From NCBI GenBank assembly GCA_023663735.1, contig JAMPGV010000029.1:1-35003 (forward strand): a stretch of DNA of 35,003 nucleotides. The letters are read 5' to 3'. Positions 1 through 7,562 of the stretch are shown here, piece after piece (the first letter of the stretch is position 1; each line of letters starts with the position of its first letter). Under the pieces are notes generated by a model. The model was not told where the DNA came from. It did no database searches and saw nothing but the letters and a program-made list of their open reading frames with translations. Made by a program: the position numbers and the translations under genes. Source of the DNA: Muribaculum sp. GTDB taxonomy: Bacteria; Bacillota; Clostridia; Lachnospirales; Lachnospiraceae.

Positions 1-135
1 CGGCTTGTGGTAATGAAAATAGGGGTCTATGACCACCGTGACCATGCCAAGCCCAGACAAAAGCAGAAGGGACAGGCCAAGCACCGCAAGACACCACCTT
101 TGATTTGTTTTGTTTTGTCTGTTTTTATCGCTCAT
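1..135 (-). CDS. Membrane-anchored exported protein, N-terminus only (partial)
   Basis: This gene runs off the left edge of the window; only its first 45 codons are present. It starts at the ATG at 135, chosen because GAGGA lies about five bases upstream; an in-frame ATG at 147 sits too close to a ribosome binding site. The visible part is a basic N-terminus, one hydrophobic segment (about residues 14-37) and then the motif IDPYFHYHKP. That layout, an uncleaved anchor followed by an aromatic D-P-Y/F-F-H-Y-H segment, resembles the exported SGNH/DltD- or AlgX-like partners that often follow MBOAT genes in Clostridia. It begins 29 bases after the MBOAT stop, so it is probably in the same operon. 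The catalytic part is outside the window, so the family assignment is inference. Confidence 0.65.
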   Translation of the reverse strand, partial: MSDKNRQNKTNQRWCLAVLGLSLLLLSGLGMVTVVIDPYFHYHKP

Positions 136-164
136 TATGATCCTCATTTCCTTAGACATATATA

Positions 165-1625
165 TCAAAAATTAAAATACAAAAAGGTACTCACGCCGGA
201 CAGGGACATGACGCACCACACGAGCAGCAGCACCGTTGCCGCCCCTCTCCCGGCTGTAGGCTGAAAACGCTGCATTTTCTCATAGGCGTTCTTCTCGCCC
301 AGAAGAATCCACAGCGCAAGGGCAAACAAAATCCCGACGAACAGATACGGATAGTTGTCCAAAATGCCGGCTGCCGCCTGAGAGCGAAACAGGAGCAGAA
401 GTTCCGGCAGCCGGAAAGCATCAACAATCTGCTTGGCGATGGGGCCGAAGTCCATTTTGGCGATGCGGTTTAACAGACGGATGGCGTCCCCTATGCTGTC
501 CGCTCGAAAAAGCACCCACGCAGCGTTGACAAAGGAGAACGTGAGGAGCCAGTTCAGTGCGGGATGCAGTTTGTCAAAGAATGTCCGGAATCTCCGGTAG
601 GCTGCCATGAAAATCCCGTGGCAGCCCCCCCACAGAACGAAAGTCCAGTTTGCACCGTGCCACAGGCCGCTGAGAACGAATATCAGCAGGATGTTGAGAT
701 AGGTTCTCACAGAACCCTTCCGGCTGCCGCCCAAGGGGATATAGACATATTTGGTGAAAAATCTGGTCAGCGTCATATGCCAGCGCTTCCAAAAGTCCGC
801 GATCGTGAGCGCCTTATAAGGCGAGTCGAAATTGAGCGGCAGGTCGATGTTCAACATTTTTCCCAAGCCGATTGCCATGTCGCAGTATCCGCTGAAATCA
901 AAATATAGCTGGATCGTGTAGGAGAGCATGGTGAGAACCGCGTTGGTCGCGTCCAGCGCGTCCACATTGGCAAAGCCCCAGTTGGCCGCGTTGCCGAAGG
1001 TGTCCGCCAGCAGCACCTTTTTGCCGAGCCCCAGCGCAAAGATATAAAGCCCCATGGACAGATTGCCCCAGTCCGGCTTTTTCTTGGACGCATCAGAGAA
1101 TTGAGGAATCAGCTCGTCGTGCGACACGATAGGACCTGCGATCAGCTGCGGGAAAAAGGTCACAAAGGAAGCATAGGATAAAAGATCGCAGGACACAACT
1201 TCTCCCCTGTATGCGTCTGCGAGAAATGAGATCTGTTGAAACGTAAAAAAGCTGATTCCGAGCGGAAGGAGAATCTCCTCAAGCACAAAATCCGTCCGAG
1301 CCAGCGCATTGATATTTTCCACAAAAAAGTTGAAATACTTAAAATAAAACAATAGTCCAAGATCAAACAGGACGCCTCCCCACAGGGAGAGCTTTCTAAG
1401 CTTGCGGGAATCGGTGTGGCGCATGGCGAGATAGGCCAGATAATTGCCCAGCATACTGGCGGCGATCAGAACCAGATAGCCCGGGTGGAAATAACCGTAA
1501 AACCACAGGGACATGGCCGTCAGAAAGACCTGCCCCAAGCGGAAGTGAAAATGATTCAGACCAAAATAGCCGACCACGCAGATCGGTAAAAAGAACAGGA
1601 TGAAGAGATAGGAATTAAATAACAT
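165..1625 (-). CDS. MBOAT family membrane-bound O-acyltransferase (AlgI/DltB-like)
   Basis: A 486-residue polytopic membrane protein of the usual MBOAT length. Family hallmarks are visible: WKRWHMTLTRFF around residues 279-290 and SGLWHGANW around 319-327, where His323 is in the position of the conserved catalytic MBOAT histidine. YFDFSGYCDMAIGLGK (about 241-256) is also typical of AlgI/PatA-type members. The family moves acyl groups, usually acetyl or D-alanyl, across the membrane onto extracytoplasmic polymers. The start at 1625 has GAGG upstream. The gene lies 49 bases after the J-domain membrane protein gene and 29 bases before an exported protein gene, the usual place for the partner that completes acyl transfer outside the cell. 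The acceptor polymer cannot be told from sequence. Family call secure, substrate unknown. Confidence 0.9.
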   Translation of the reverse strand: MLFNSYLFILFFLPICVVGYFGLNHFHFRLGQVFLTAMSLWFYGYFHPGYLVLIAASMLGNYLAYLAMRHTDSRKLRKLSLWGGVLFDLGLLFYFKYFNFFVENINALARTDFVLEEILLPLGISFFTFQQISFLADAYRGEVVSCDLLSYASFVTFFPQLIAGPIVSHDELIPQFSDASKKKPDWGNLSMGLYIFALGLGKKVLLADTFGNAANWGFANVDALDATNAVLTMLSYTIQLYFDFSGYCDMAIGLGKMLNIDLPLNFDSPYKALTIADFWKRWHMTLTRFFTKYVYIPLGGSRKGSVRTYLNILLIFVLSGLWHGANWTFVLWGGCHGIFMAAYRRFRTFFDKLHPALNWLLTFSFVNAAWVLFRADSIGDAIRLLNRIAKMDFGPIAKQIVDAFRLPELLLLFRSQAAAGILDNYPYLFVGILFALALWILLGEKNAYEKMQRFQPTAGRGAATVLLLVWCVMSLSGVSTFLYFNF

Positions 1626-1674
1626 AGGAATCCTCGCCGTCGGTCATAGATTGGTTTTGCAGGACTGTCTGTCG

Positions 1675-2937
1675 TCAGCTCTGCAGATGTTCTTTCAAGG
1701 CGGTGTACTCCTCCTGCATTTTCTGGAAAGTCTCCGTATCGCCGCCCTCGGAGTCGGGGTGGTATGCCTTGCAGAGGGATTTATAGCGTTTTTCCAGCTT
1801 TTCGATATTGGTGCATCCCGAGAAAAACACGGCGGAATTCACCGGGTCGCGGTTGGCCTCCAGCAGTTTCTCGGCCAATGTCTTTACGTCTTCCCGCTGT
1901 TTTTCGAGCTGCTGGATGCGGGGAATCAGTTTTTTGAACTTGTTCAGAGGAATGCCGTCCTCATATTTGGCGCATTCGTCGATGATTTCGGAGAGGTTGC
2001 GGAAATAGTTGCCCCAGCTGCTCCGAAGCAGGGCGTTGTCCTTGGCGTTCAGCGCGGATTCCACGATGTCGCTCAAGCGTTCCAGACTGTCGATATGTTC
2101 CTCCAGATTCTGCAGGTAGGCGTCCCCGGTCTCCGAGGAGGCTTCGCTGCTCCGGGCCAGATGCCAGTCGCTCTCTTGAAGCTGTCTCACATTCTCGTCC
2201 AGCTCCTCCCCGGTCATCTTCAGTTCCTGCGCCCACTCATGCCATTCGATGCCCAGAGAGATCAGCACGACGACAAAGATTGCCGTGACCGCTATGTACG
2301 TCACGATGCCGTATATCACCGAAAAGAGATCGAATTTGCCGATAAATCCGGTCAGCCCGATCCCGAAAGTCCGCTGCAGCTCCATGTGCATGGACGCCAG
2401 ACTGCCGATGATTAACAGCGCGCTCAGGATCAGGGAGGCGGGCAGAGCGCAGGAGACCACTGTTACGATCACCTTGTTGACGCCGTGCAGGATCGTGTAA
2501 AACAGGCAGAAAAGGGCGTTGGGTACCTTCTTGCCGTTTAAACCGATGTATTGATAATCCGTCTCGCAGATGGCGTAGAGACGCAGGAAACCGACGTAGG
2601 TAAAGTCATAAATGATCTCAAAGAAACTGATGATGAAAATATAAATGGTCTTGATCAGGGCGGCGGCTACATTCATGATGAGCAGACAGAGCATGACGAT
2701 CAAAAAGCCGAACACAAAGAGGATCACCAGCGTGGCGATAAATTCCAGCAGGTTGTCGGGGTGTTTAAAGCATTCAAAGGCGGCTATCACCAGCAGGGTG
2801 ATTACAATCATGCCGAGAATGACGGAGATTTTCTCCAGCGCTTTCGCGATCAGCTTGCTGGCGGTGGCCACAAGCAGCAAAGGCAGGGCGATCAGCGAAA
2901 GCAGATTGATCTTGAGTATTTTCAGTATTTTTTCCAT
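1675..2937 (-). CDS. Polytopic membrane protein with C-terminal J-like domain
   Basis: A 420-residue protein I do not recognise as a named family. The N-terminal half has several hydrophobic segments (roughly residues 10-30, 36-55, 65-95, 95-115, 155-180 and 205-230). A charged, coiled-coil-like stretch follows (about 240-355). The last about 55 residues look like a DnaJ J-domain core: a helix ending in YHPD (HPD at 393-395), then TFQKMQEEYTALKEHL, matching J helices II and III. Most J-proteins carry this domain at the N-terminus, so a C-terminal J-domain on a membrane anchor is unusual. It predicts recruitment of DnaK to the inner face of the membrane. GGAGGAGCG precedes the ATG, and the gene starts 12 bases after the upstream lipoprotein gene, so co-expression is likely. 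Confidence 0.75.
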   Translation of the reverse strand: MEKILKILKINLLSLIALPLLLVATASKLIAKALEKISVILGMIVITLLVIAAFECFKHPDNLLEFIATLVILFVFGFLIVMLCLLIMNVAAALIKTIYIFIISFFEIIYDFTYVGFLRLYAICETDYQYIGLNGKKVPNALFCLFYTILHGVNKVIVTVVSCALPASLILSALLIIGSLASMHMELQRTFGIGLTGFIGKFDLFSVIYGIVTYIAVTAIFVVVLISLGIEWHEWAQELKMTGEELDENVRQLQESDWHLARSSEASSETGDAYLQNLEEHIDSLERLSDIVESALNAKDNALLRSSWGNYFRNLSEIIDECAKYEDGIPLNKFKKLIPRIQQLEKQREDVKTLAEKLLEANRDPVNSAVFFSGCTNIEKLEKRYKSLCKAYHPDSEGGDTETFQKMQEEYTALKEHLQS

Positions 2938-2949
2938 CTGTCGCTCCTC

Positions 2950-3900
2950 CTATTCAAACACGGCCGTCTCGTATCGGATGCTCTGAAGGGAGCGGTTGCC
3001 GGCGCCGAGATTCAAGGTGATTTTATCGCCGGTGGACTCGTCCTTGTAGATGGCGGATGTATCGTCAAATCCCCAGCCGTAGAGCAGGCTGCCCGTGAAA
3101 TTGTCCGGTTCGCCGTAAAGACCTTCCGTCTTGTTGCAGATTTTCTCGGGCGACATGCCTAATGTGACGCCCTGCGGGAAGACTACGTTGTTCTTGTAGA
3201 CGTAGAGTTCCACCAGTTTGCAGGTGTGCCAGTCCGCGGGAGCGTCCGTCTGGTTCTGGAGCGTCAGCTTTACGCCCATCTCGGCGTCCGTGAGTTCGAT
3301 TTTGCCGTAGGCCGGCACCTGATTCTCATAAGATAGATCCAGCTGGGAGATCAAGTCGGAGGCGTTGTCTGCCCGCAGATCCACGAGCGTCCGGTTGATC
3401 TGGATGCGCCCGTCGAATTTGTCCGCCAGAATCATTTCCGGCATGGGCTGTACAGCCATCCAATGCAGGGTAAATTCTTCCGGGTTGTCCACGGAAATGT
3501 GGATTTCGACGGGAGTCTCCGCGGAAAGTTCCACGCTGTCGGCGTCTGCGGAAAGAGAGATTTCCGCATTGGAAGACTGACTGGAAGACGGGGAACTGAC
3601 CGTGTAAATACCGGGATGGAGAGAGATCTCTTTCCGGAATGCATTGGATTGGCTGAGTTCAATCGAATAATATTTCTCGGTATTGATATTGCGCAGGGTA
3701 AGGTGGATGACAAAGTTCTTCTGCACGTTTTCCTCCAGCATGGTAAATTCTCTGGGGATATCTACAAAAGAGATCGTGCATTTGCAATCGCCTTCGTCGA
3801 GCTTGCCCATTTTGCCGCAGCCGGACAGGGAGAGGGCGAGAAGCAGACTGCCGATGAGGGCGGGCAGCAGACGTCTGTATGAAAGTCGAATCCGTTGCAT
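2950..3900 (-). CDS. Exported lipoprotein of unknown function
   Basis: A 316-residue protein with a classic lipoprotein signal: basic N-terminus, hydrophobic core, and lipobox LSGC with the lipidated cysteine at residue 28. The mature part is rich in beta-strand-like alternation and charged or polar segments, and I recognise no enzymatic motif. A later region (about 225-310), containing GVTLGMSPEKICNKTEGLYGEP, resembles small repeats seen in clostridial surface lipoproteins that sense or bind ligands, but this is only an impression. It is the first gene of the minus-strand operon, with a promoter about 60-90 bases upstream and GGAG seven bases before the ATG. Its place before a membrane J-domain protein and an MBOAT enzyme suggests an envelope assembly or quality-control role. 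Confidence 0.8.
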   Translation of the reverse strand: MQRIRLSYRRLLPALIGSLLLALSLSGCGKMGKLDEGDCKCTISFVDIPREFTMLEENVQKNFVIHLTLRNINTEKYYSIELSQSNAFRKEISLHPGIYTVSSPSSSQSSNAEISLSADADSVELSAETPVEIHISVDNPEEFTLHWMAVQPMPEMILADKFDGRIQINRTLVDLRADNASDLISQLDLSYENQVPAYGKIELTDAEMGVKLTLQNQTDAPADWHTCKLVELYVYKNNVVFPQGVTLGMSPEKICNKTEGLYGEPDNFTGSLLYGWGFDDTSAIYKDESTGDKITLNLGAGNRSLQSIRYETAVFE

Positions 3901-3959
3901 AATTGTACTCCATTCATTGGTATTTTGGGGGTGATGTTTTGCTGATAACTACATATCTG

Positions 3960-3988
3960 ATTATAGACAGAAAGGGGAAAAACTGCAA
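3960..3988 (-). promoter_or_regulatory. Sigma-A type promoter for the minus-strand envelope operon
   Basis: Read on the minus strand, TTGCAG (3988-3983) is followed after 17 bases by a perfect TATAAT (3965-3960). It lies about 60 bases upstream of the lipoprotein start and is back to back with the plus-strand promoter at 4005-4033. Confidence 0.75.
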
Positions 3989-4004
3989 GAACAATATGAA
4001 ATAT

Positions 4005-4033
4005 TTGACACAAAATCAAGGATAGTTTACTAT
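4005..4033 (+). promoter_or_regulatory. Sigma-A type promoter for the GT-C gene
   Basis: Consensus TTGACA (4005-4010), 17-base spacer and TACTAT (4028-4033). Transcription would begin near 4040 and give a leader of about 60 bases before the ATG at 4102. The site is divergent from, and does not overlap, the promoter on the other strand. Confidence 0.8.
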
Positions 4034-4101
4034 AGGCATAGAATCCGGGAAATGCGAAGAAGGAAACTTCGGGAAGGAACGCCGGGAATAGGAGACGCAG
4101 T

Positions 4102-5559
4102 ATGGAGCGGACGGAAAAGAGGATGGAAATCATACAGATCATCGCACTGTGCGCGGTGATGGTACTCAGTGTGATGATTATGCTCACGCTGTGTGCCGAC
4201 GAGGGGATCGACTATGACGAGTCCTATAGTTTCAAGGCCGCCAGAGACAATACTCAGTGGGGGATCGTGCAGAAAATGATCGACGACCAAGACACGGATG
4301 TTCCCCTGTATTATTGTGCCTTGCGGGCATGGAATATGCTGTTCGGGGGAATCGGACATCGGTTTTTCTCATCGAGGCTCTTCTCGGTTGCGGGCGCAGT
4401 CGCCTCCATGCTTCTGGGGATCTTTGCCGTCAGGAAGCTGTGGGGATTTCAGACGGCGTTGTATTATATGACGGCGGTGGGGCTTGCCCCGGCGCTGCTC
4501 CATGTGAACGTCAATATCCGCATGTATTCGTGGACGAATTTTCTGGTGGCGGCAAGCGCCGTCCTCGCTTTCTGTATCGTGCAGAATCCGGGGCGGAAAC
4601 GCCTGTGGGCGCTGCTGGTTCTCTGTACCGTGGCGGCGCTTTTTAGCCATTATTTTACGGCGTTCGCCTTTCTGGCGGTCTATCTGTATCTGCTGGCGGC
4701 TCTGTGGCGGTATGAGCGGAAAGAGGTATGGCGGGTGTTCGCAGGCGGCATACTTGCGTTGACGCCCTTTGTCCTGTGGATTATTGTCTCCGGATTTTTC
4801 CGGTTCGTGAAGACGGATCCCGAAGAAGTGAAAATGAAGCGGATTTCGCTCGACGCTTTGCTGTCCTATCTCTTTGAGACGGATCTGCGCTTTGGCGTGG
4901 CGATGGCCGTTTTGCTGGTGCTTTTTGCGCTGGCAGGGGGGGCTTTGTTTATGAAGAACGGGAAGCACAGAGGGGAGAAGGGATTCGCGCTGATGAGTAT
5001 TGCGGCGATTTTTGCGGTCTATCTGCTGGCATTGACAGTCTCCTCCTTTGCGGCTCACTTTTTCTCGCCCCGGCATATCATGCATCTTGCGGGGCTGATG
5101 TGGCTGGGAATCGCTATCGTCCTGCCGCGCGTGAATCTGCCAGCGTATCTCTCGGGGTTTGCGGTGCTGCTCGCCATGTGCTGTTCCAATTATAAGAGCG
5201 AATACGAACTTACTTATCGGGACACGCCTTATCTGGAGGCCACAAAGGAATTTATCGAGACGCAGATGGAGCCGGGCGATCTTGTGATTTACACCACGGA
5301 CAGCATGTATGCCACGCTGTATAGCTGTTATATGCCGGAACAGACCTTTGTCCAGCTGGGCAGACTAAAGGATTTGGACGAGCTTGCGGGCAGGCGGGTC
5401 TGGTTCTTCAGCACGGATTACCATCGGTACTTTTCCGACGAGGATGTGGAAAAGTATGGGATCAGCGCGGAGAATATGGGGCATTACGGATTTCAGATCA
5501 TGGAGAGCAATACGGATTTTGACCTTCTTAGGCTGGAGATCAGAGGAAGCGGACAATGA
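4102..5559 (+). CDS. GT-C fold membrane glycosyltransferase (family 39-like)
   Basis: A 485-residue polytopic membrane protein. The first periplasmic loop carries DYDESYS (about residues 37-43), the acidic motif that GT-C lipid-phosphate-sugar transferases (PMT/ArnT-like, family 39) use for catalysis and metal binding. About ten hydrophobic helices follow. The C-terminal about 130 residues form a soluble outer domain (ETQMEPGDLVIYTTDSMY region) of the kind found after the membrane core in these proteins. Such enzymes transfer a sugar from an undecaprenyl- or polyprenyl-phosphate donor to an envelope acceptor outside the membrane. AGGAG sits about seven bases before the ATG. The stop overlaps or directly adjoins the next gene, so the two are probably co-expressed. 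Acceptor and sugar are unknown. Confidence 0.8.
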   Translation: MERTEKRMEIIQIIALCAVMVLSVMIMLTLCADEGIDYDESYSFKAARDNTQWGIVQKMIDDQDTDVPLYYCALRAWNMLFGGIGHRFFSSRLFSVAGAVASMLLGIFAVRKLWGFQTALYYMTAVGLAPALLHVNVNIRMYSWTNFLVAASAVLAFCIVQNPGRKRLWALLVLCTVAALFSHYFTAFAFLAVYLYLLAALWRYERKEVWRVFAGGILALTPFVLWIIVSGFFRFVKTDPEEVKMKRISLDALLSYLFETDLRFGVAMAVLLVLFALAGGALFMKNGKHRGEKGFALMSIAAIFAVYLLALTVSSFAAHFFSPRHIMHLAGLMWLGIAIVLPRVNLPAYLSGFAVLLAMCCSNYKSEYELTYRDTPYLEATKEFIETQMEPGDLVIYTTDSMYATLYSCYMPEQTFVQLGRLKDLDELAGRRVWFFSTDYHRYFSDEDVEKYGISAENMGHYGFQIMESNTDFDLLRLEIRGSGQ

Positions 5560-5591
5560 GGACAGAGCGTGCAAGGAAGAGAACGCTGACA

Positions 5592-6221
5592 ATGAAAACG
5601 GTAAAGCGACTGATGGTGTGCATCATGATCGCCGGAATGCTCTGGGTATGGCCCATACATCCGTTCCGGGAGGTGGGTTCCGTGCGCTCCGGAGACGGTG
5701 GGCATCTGCAGACCGAGCCGCTGGCGGCAGGGGAGAGCCTGACACAACATTTTAGGGCGGCGGACAACAATATTATCCAGATCGAGTTTGTGCTGACCTG
5801 CGACGACGCCGCGCCCCGGACGGGCGAGCTGTTGTTCGAGCTGTTGGACCGGGACGGGAACGCGCTGCATACGGAGCGGATGGATTACGCGCAGATATCG
5901 GACTATGGATATGGCGGCCCTCTCATCAACCGGAGGGTGAAAAAGGGGGGACGGTACGCCTACCGCATAACGAATGTGAGCGTGACGGAGAATCTGCCCT
6001 GCGGCGTCTACACGACGGACAAGACGATGACCGGTCTGAAAAAAGGGACATTGGAAACGCCGGGAGAGACTATAGAGGGAGAGCTTCTCACCCGCATTAC
6101 CGCCAACAAGGCGCTGACGGCGGAGAACACGCTGGGCATCTGGGGATGCATGGGTATGGTGGCCTTCGGGGTGTTGGAGGCGCTGGAGCGGTATGGGAGA
6201 CGGCGGGAAGGGACACAATGA
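5592..6221 (+). CDS. Small exported or membrane-anchored protein of unknown function
   Basis: A 209-residue protein with no family I can name. A signal-like segment (MKTVKRLMVCIMIAGMLWVW) opens it, a beta-rich domain of about 140 residues follows (ELLFELLDRDGNALHTERM resembles a jelly-roll or carbohydrate-binding-like sandwich), and a weak second hydrophobic helix near the C-terminus (about 178-197) ends in a basic tail. The frame is open upstream to an ATG at 5556 that overlaps the stop of the preceding gene as ATGA. I prefer 5592 because it gives a clean signal segment and has GGAAGAG upstream, but translational coupling from 5556 is possible. Position after the GT-C gene suggests a partner or a modified target. 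Function unknown. Confidence 0.7.
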   Translation: MKTVKRLMVCIMIAGMLWVWPIHPFREVGSVRSGDGGHLQTEPLAAGESLTQHFRAADNNIIQIEFVLTCDDAAPRTGELLFELLDRDGNALHTERMDYAQISDYGYGGPLINRRVKKGGRYAYRITNVSVTENLPCGVYTTDKTMTGLKKGTLETPGETIEGELLTRITANKALTAENTLGIWGCMGMVAFGVLEALERYGRRREGTQ

Positions 6222-6358
6222 CTCTTTGCAAATGAGAGCATTTCTCAATTGTCAGATAGATAAGCGTTTGCGAAACACTACATTTCGTAAAGTGTCATTG
6301 TGCAAATTGCACATTCAACGCAGACTCGCTTTCGCTCCACCTCACCGTAAGCGGCCAA

Positions 6359-6421
6359 GGTGAGAAGCACTTCTAAGGCTTGCACCATAGGGTGCTTCGC
6401 CAAGAAGTGCTAAATCTCACC
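6359..6421. repeat. Long composite hairpin inside the MITE-like element
   Basis: Nested pairing: GGTGAG (6359-6364) with CTCACC (6416-6421), AGCACTTCT (6366-6374) with AGAAGTGCT (6403-6411), GGC (6377-6379) with GCC (6399-6401), and GCACC (6382-6386) with GGTGC (6391-6395) around an ATAG loop. About 23 pairs in all. It has no T-tract, so it is not a terminator. Confidence 0.85.
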
Positions 6422-6425
6422 TCAA

Positions 6426-6444
6426 GGCGCTAAAATACAGCGCC
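6426..6444. repeat. Second hairpin of the MITE-like element
   Basis: GGCGCT (6426-6431) pairs with AGCGCC (6439-6444) around a 7-base AT-rich loop, directly beside the long hairpin. Confidence 0.7.
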
Positions 6445-6560
6445 TAAGTGCCAACGGTTCGCTAGGGTCTGCTTATGAATATACAATCTGCACAATTTGG
6501 ATTCCGAAACATATCGTTTCGCAATCACCTATCGTCAGATAGAAAAAAGGGGGATAGAAT

Positions 6561-7547
6561 ATGAAATGGGTGAGATTTCGGCTTAAGACGATCACGGACG
6601 CGGAGGATATCGTCATCAGCGCCCTGTATGACATCGGTCTCGAGGGCGCGCAGATCGAGGATAAGGTACCGCTGACGGCCTTGGAGAAGGAGCAGATGTT
6701 TGTGGACATCCTGCCCGACGGACCGGAGGACGACGGGGTAGCCTATCTGAATTTTTTTGTGGAGAAGCAGGAGGACGGTCTGCTGTCGGTGCAGGAAGAG
6801 ACCGTGGATGTGGAGACGATGTCCGCCCGGATCGAGCGGGAACTGGAGGATCTTCGGATGTTCTGCGATATCGGCGAGGGAAGCGTCACGGTGGACGAGA
6901 CGGAGGACATTGACTGGATCAACAACTGGAAACAATATTTTCATCAATTCTATATAGGCGATATTCTGGTCATTCCCTCTTGGGAGGAGATGAGGCCGGA
7001 GGATGCGGGGCGCATGGTACTGCACATTGATCCGGGGACGGCGTTCGGGACGGGGATGCATGAGACGACCCAGCTGTGCATCCGGCAGCTGCGCAAATAT
7101 GTGACGACTAAGACCAAGCTTCTGGATGTGGGAACCGGCAGCGGTATTCTTGCGATTCTGGCGCTGATGTTCGGCGCAAGACATGCGGTGGGGACGGATC
7201 TGGATCCTTGTGCGGAGGAGGCGGCCGCCGACAACTGCCGGGGCAATCACATCAAACCGGAGCAGTTCGAGATGCTGATCGGCAATCTGATCACGGACAA
7301 AGCTGTGCAGGACCGGGTGGGGTATGAATGTTATGACATTGTTGTCGCAAATATTCTGGCGGATGTTCTGCTGCCTCTCACGCCGGTGATCGTGAATTGC
7401 CTAAAACCCGGAGGCGTTTATATCACCTCGGGCATCATCAACGATAAGGAGCAAATCGTTGTGGACGCGGTGAAAGCGGCCGGACTTTCCGTGTTGGAAG
7501 TCACGAGACAGGGCGAGTGGGCGTCCGTCACCGCGCAGAAAAGGTGA
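6561..7547 (+). CDS. prmA: Ribosomal protein L11 methyltransferase
   Basis: A 328-residue protein of normal PrmA length. The N-terminal about 110 residues are the L11-binding domain. The central DPGTAFGTGMHETT (about 156-169) is the PrmA signature, followed by the SAM motif LLDVGTGSGILAI (about 191-203), acidic TDLDP at the end of strand 2 and VVANILADVLLPL (about 257-269), in which N-I-L-A is the substrate-binding motif. PrmA adds methyl groups to lysines and the N-terminus of ribosomal protein L11 in the cytoplasm. GGGGG precedes the ATG at 6561. It is followed after 15 bases by rsmE, a widespread pairing. The MITE-like element ends about 20 bases upstream, so its native promoter may have been displaced. 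Confidence 0.95.
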   Translation: MKWVRFRLKTITDAEDIVISALYDIGLEGAQIEDKVPLTALEKEQMFVDILPDGPEDDGVAYLNFFVEKQEDGLLSVQEETVDVETMSARIERELEDLRMFCDIGEGSVTVDETEDIDWINNWKQYFHQFYIGDILVIPSWEEMRPEDAGRMVLHIDPGTAFGTGMHETTQLCIRQLRKYVTTKTKLLDVGTGSGILAILALMFGARHAVGTDLDPCAEEAAADNCRGNHIKPEQFEMLIGNLITDKAVQDRVGYECYDIVVANILADVLLPLTPVIVNCLKPGGVYITSGIINDKEQIVVDAVKAAGLSVLEVTRQGEWASVTAQKR

Positions 7548-7562
7548 GAGCAGGAGAGAAAC

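Larger units (their letters stand above)
6259..6533. mobile_element. MITE-like element with terminal inverted repeats and 8-bp target duplication
   Basis: About 275 bases without a gene. The left end (GATAAGCGTTTGCGAAAC, from 6259) and the reverse complement of the right end (GATAGGTGATTGCGAAAC, ending at 6533) match, and similarity continues inward for about 70 bases, including CATTGTGCAAATTG against AATTGTGCAGATTG and ATTCA-GCAGAC in both. GTCAGATA stands directly outside both ends (6251-6258 and 6534-6541), as expected of an 8-bp target duplication. The middle folds into large hairpins. No transposase is encoded, so it would be a non-autonomous element moved in trans. A long structured RNA or cis-regulatory element is the alternative. 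The right end lies about 20 bases before the prmA start, so it may alter prmA expression. Confidence 0.7.
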
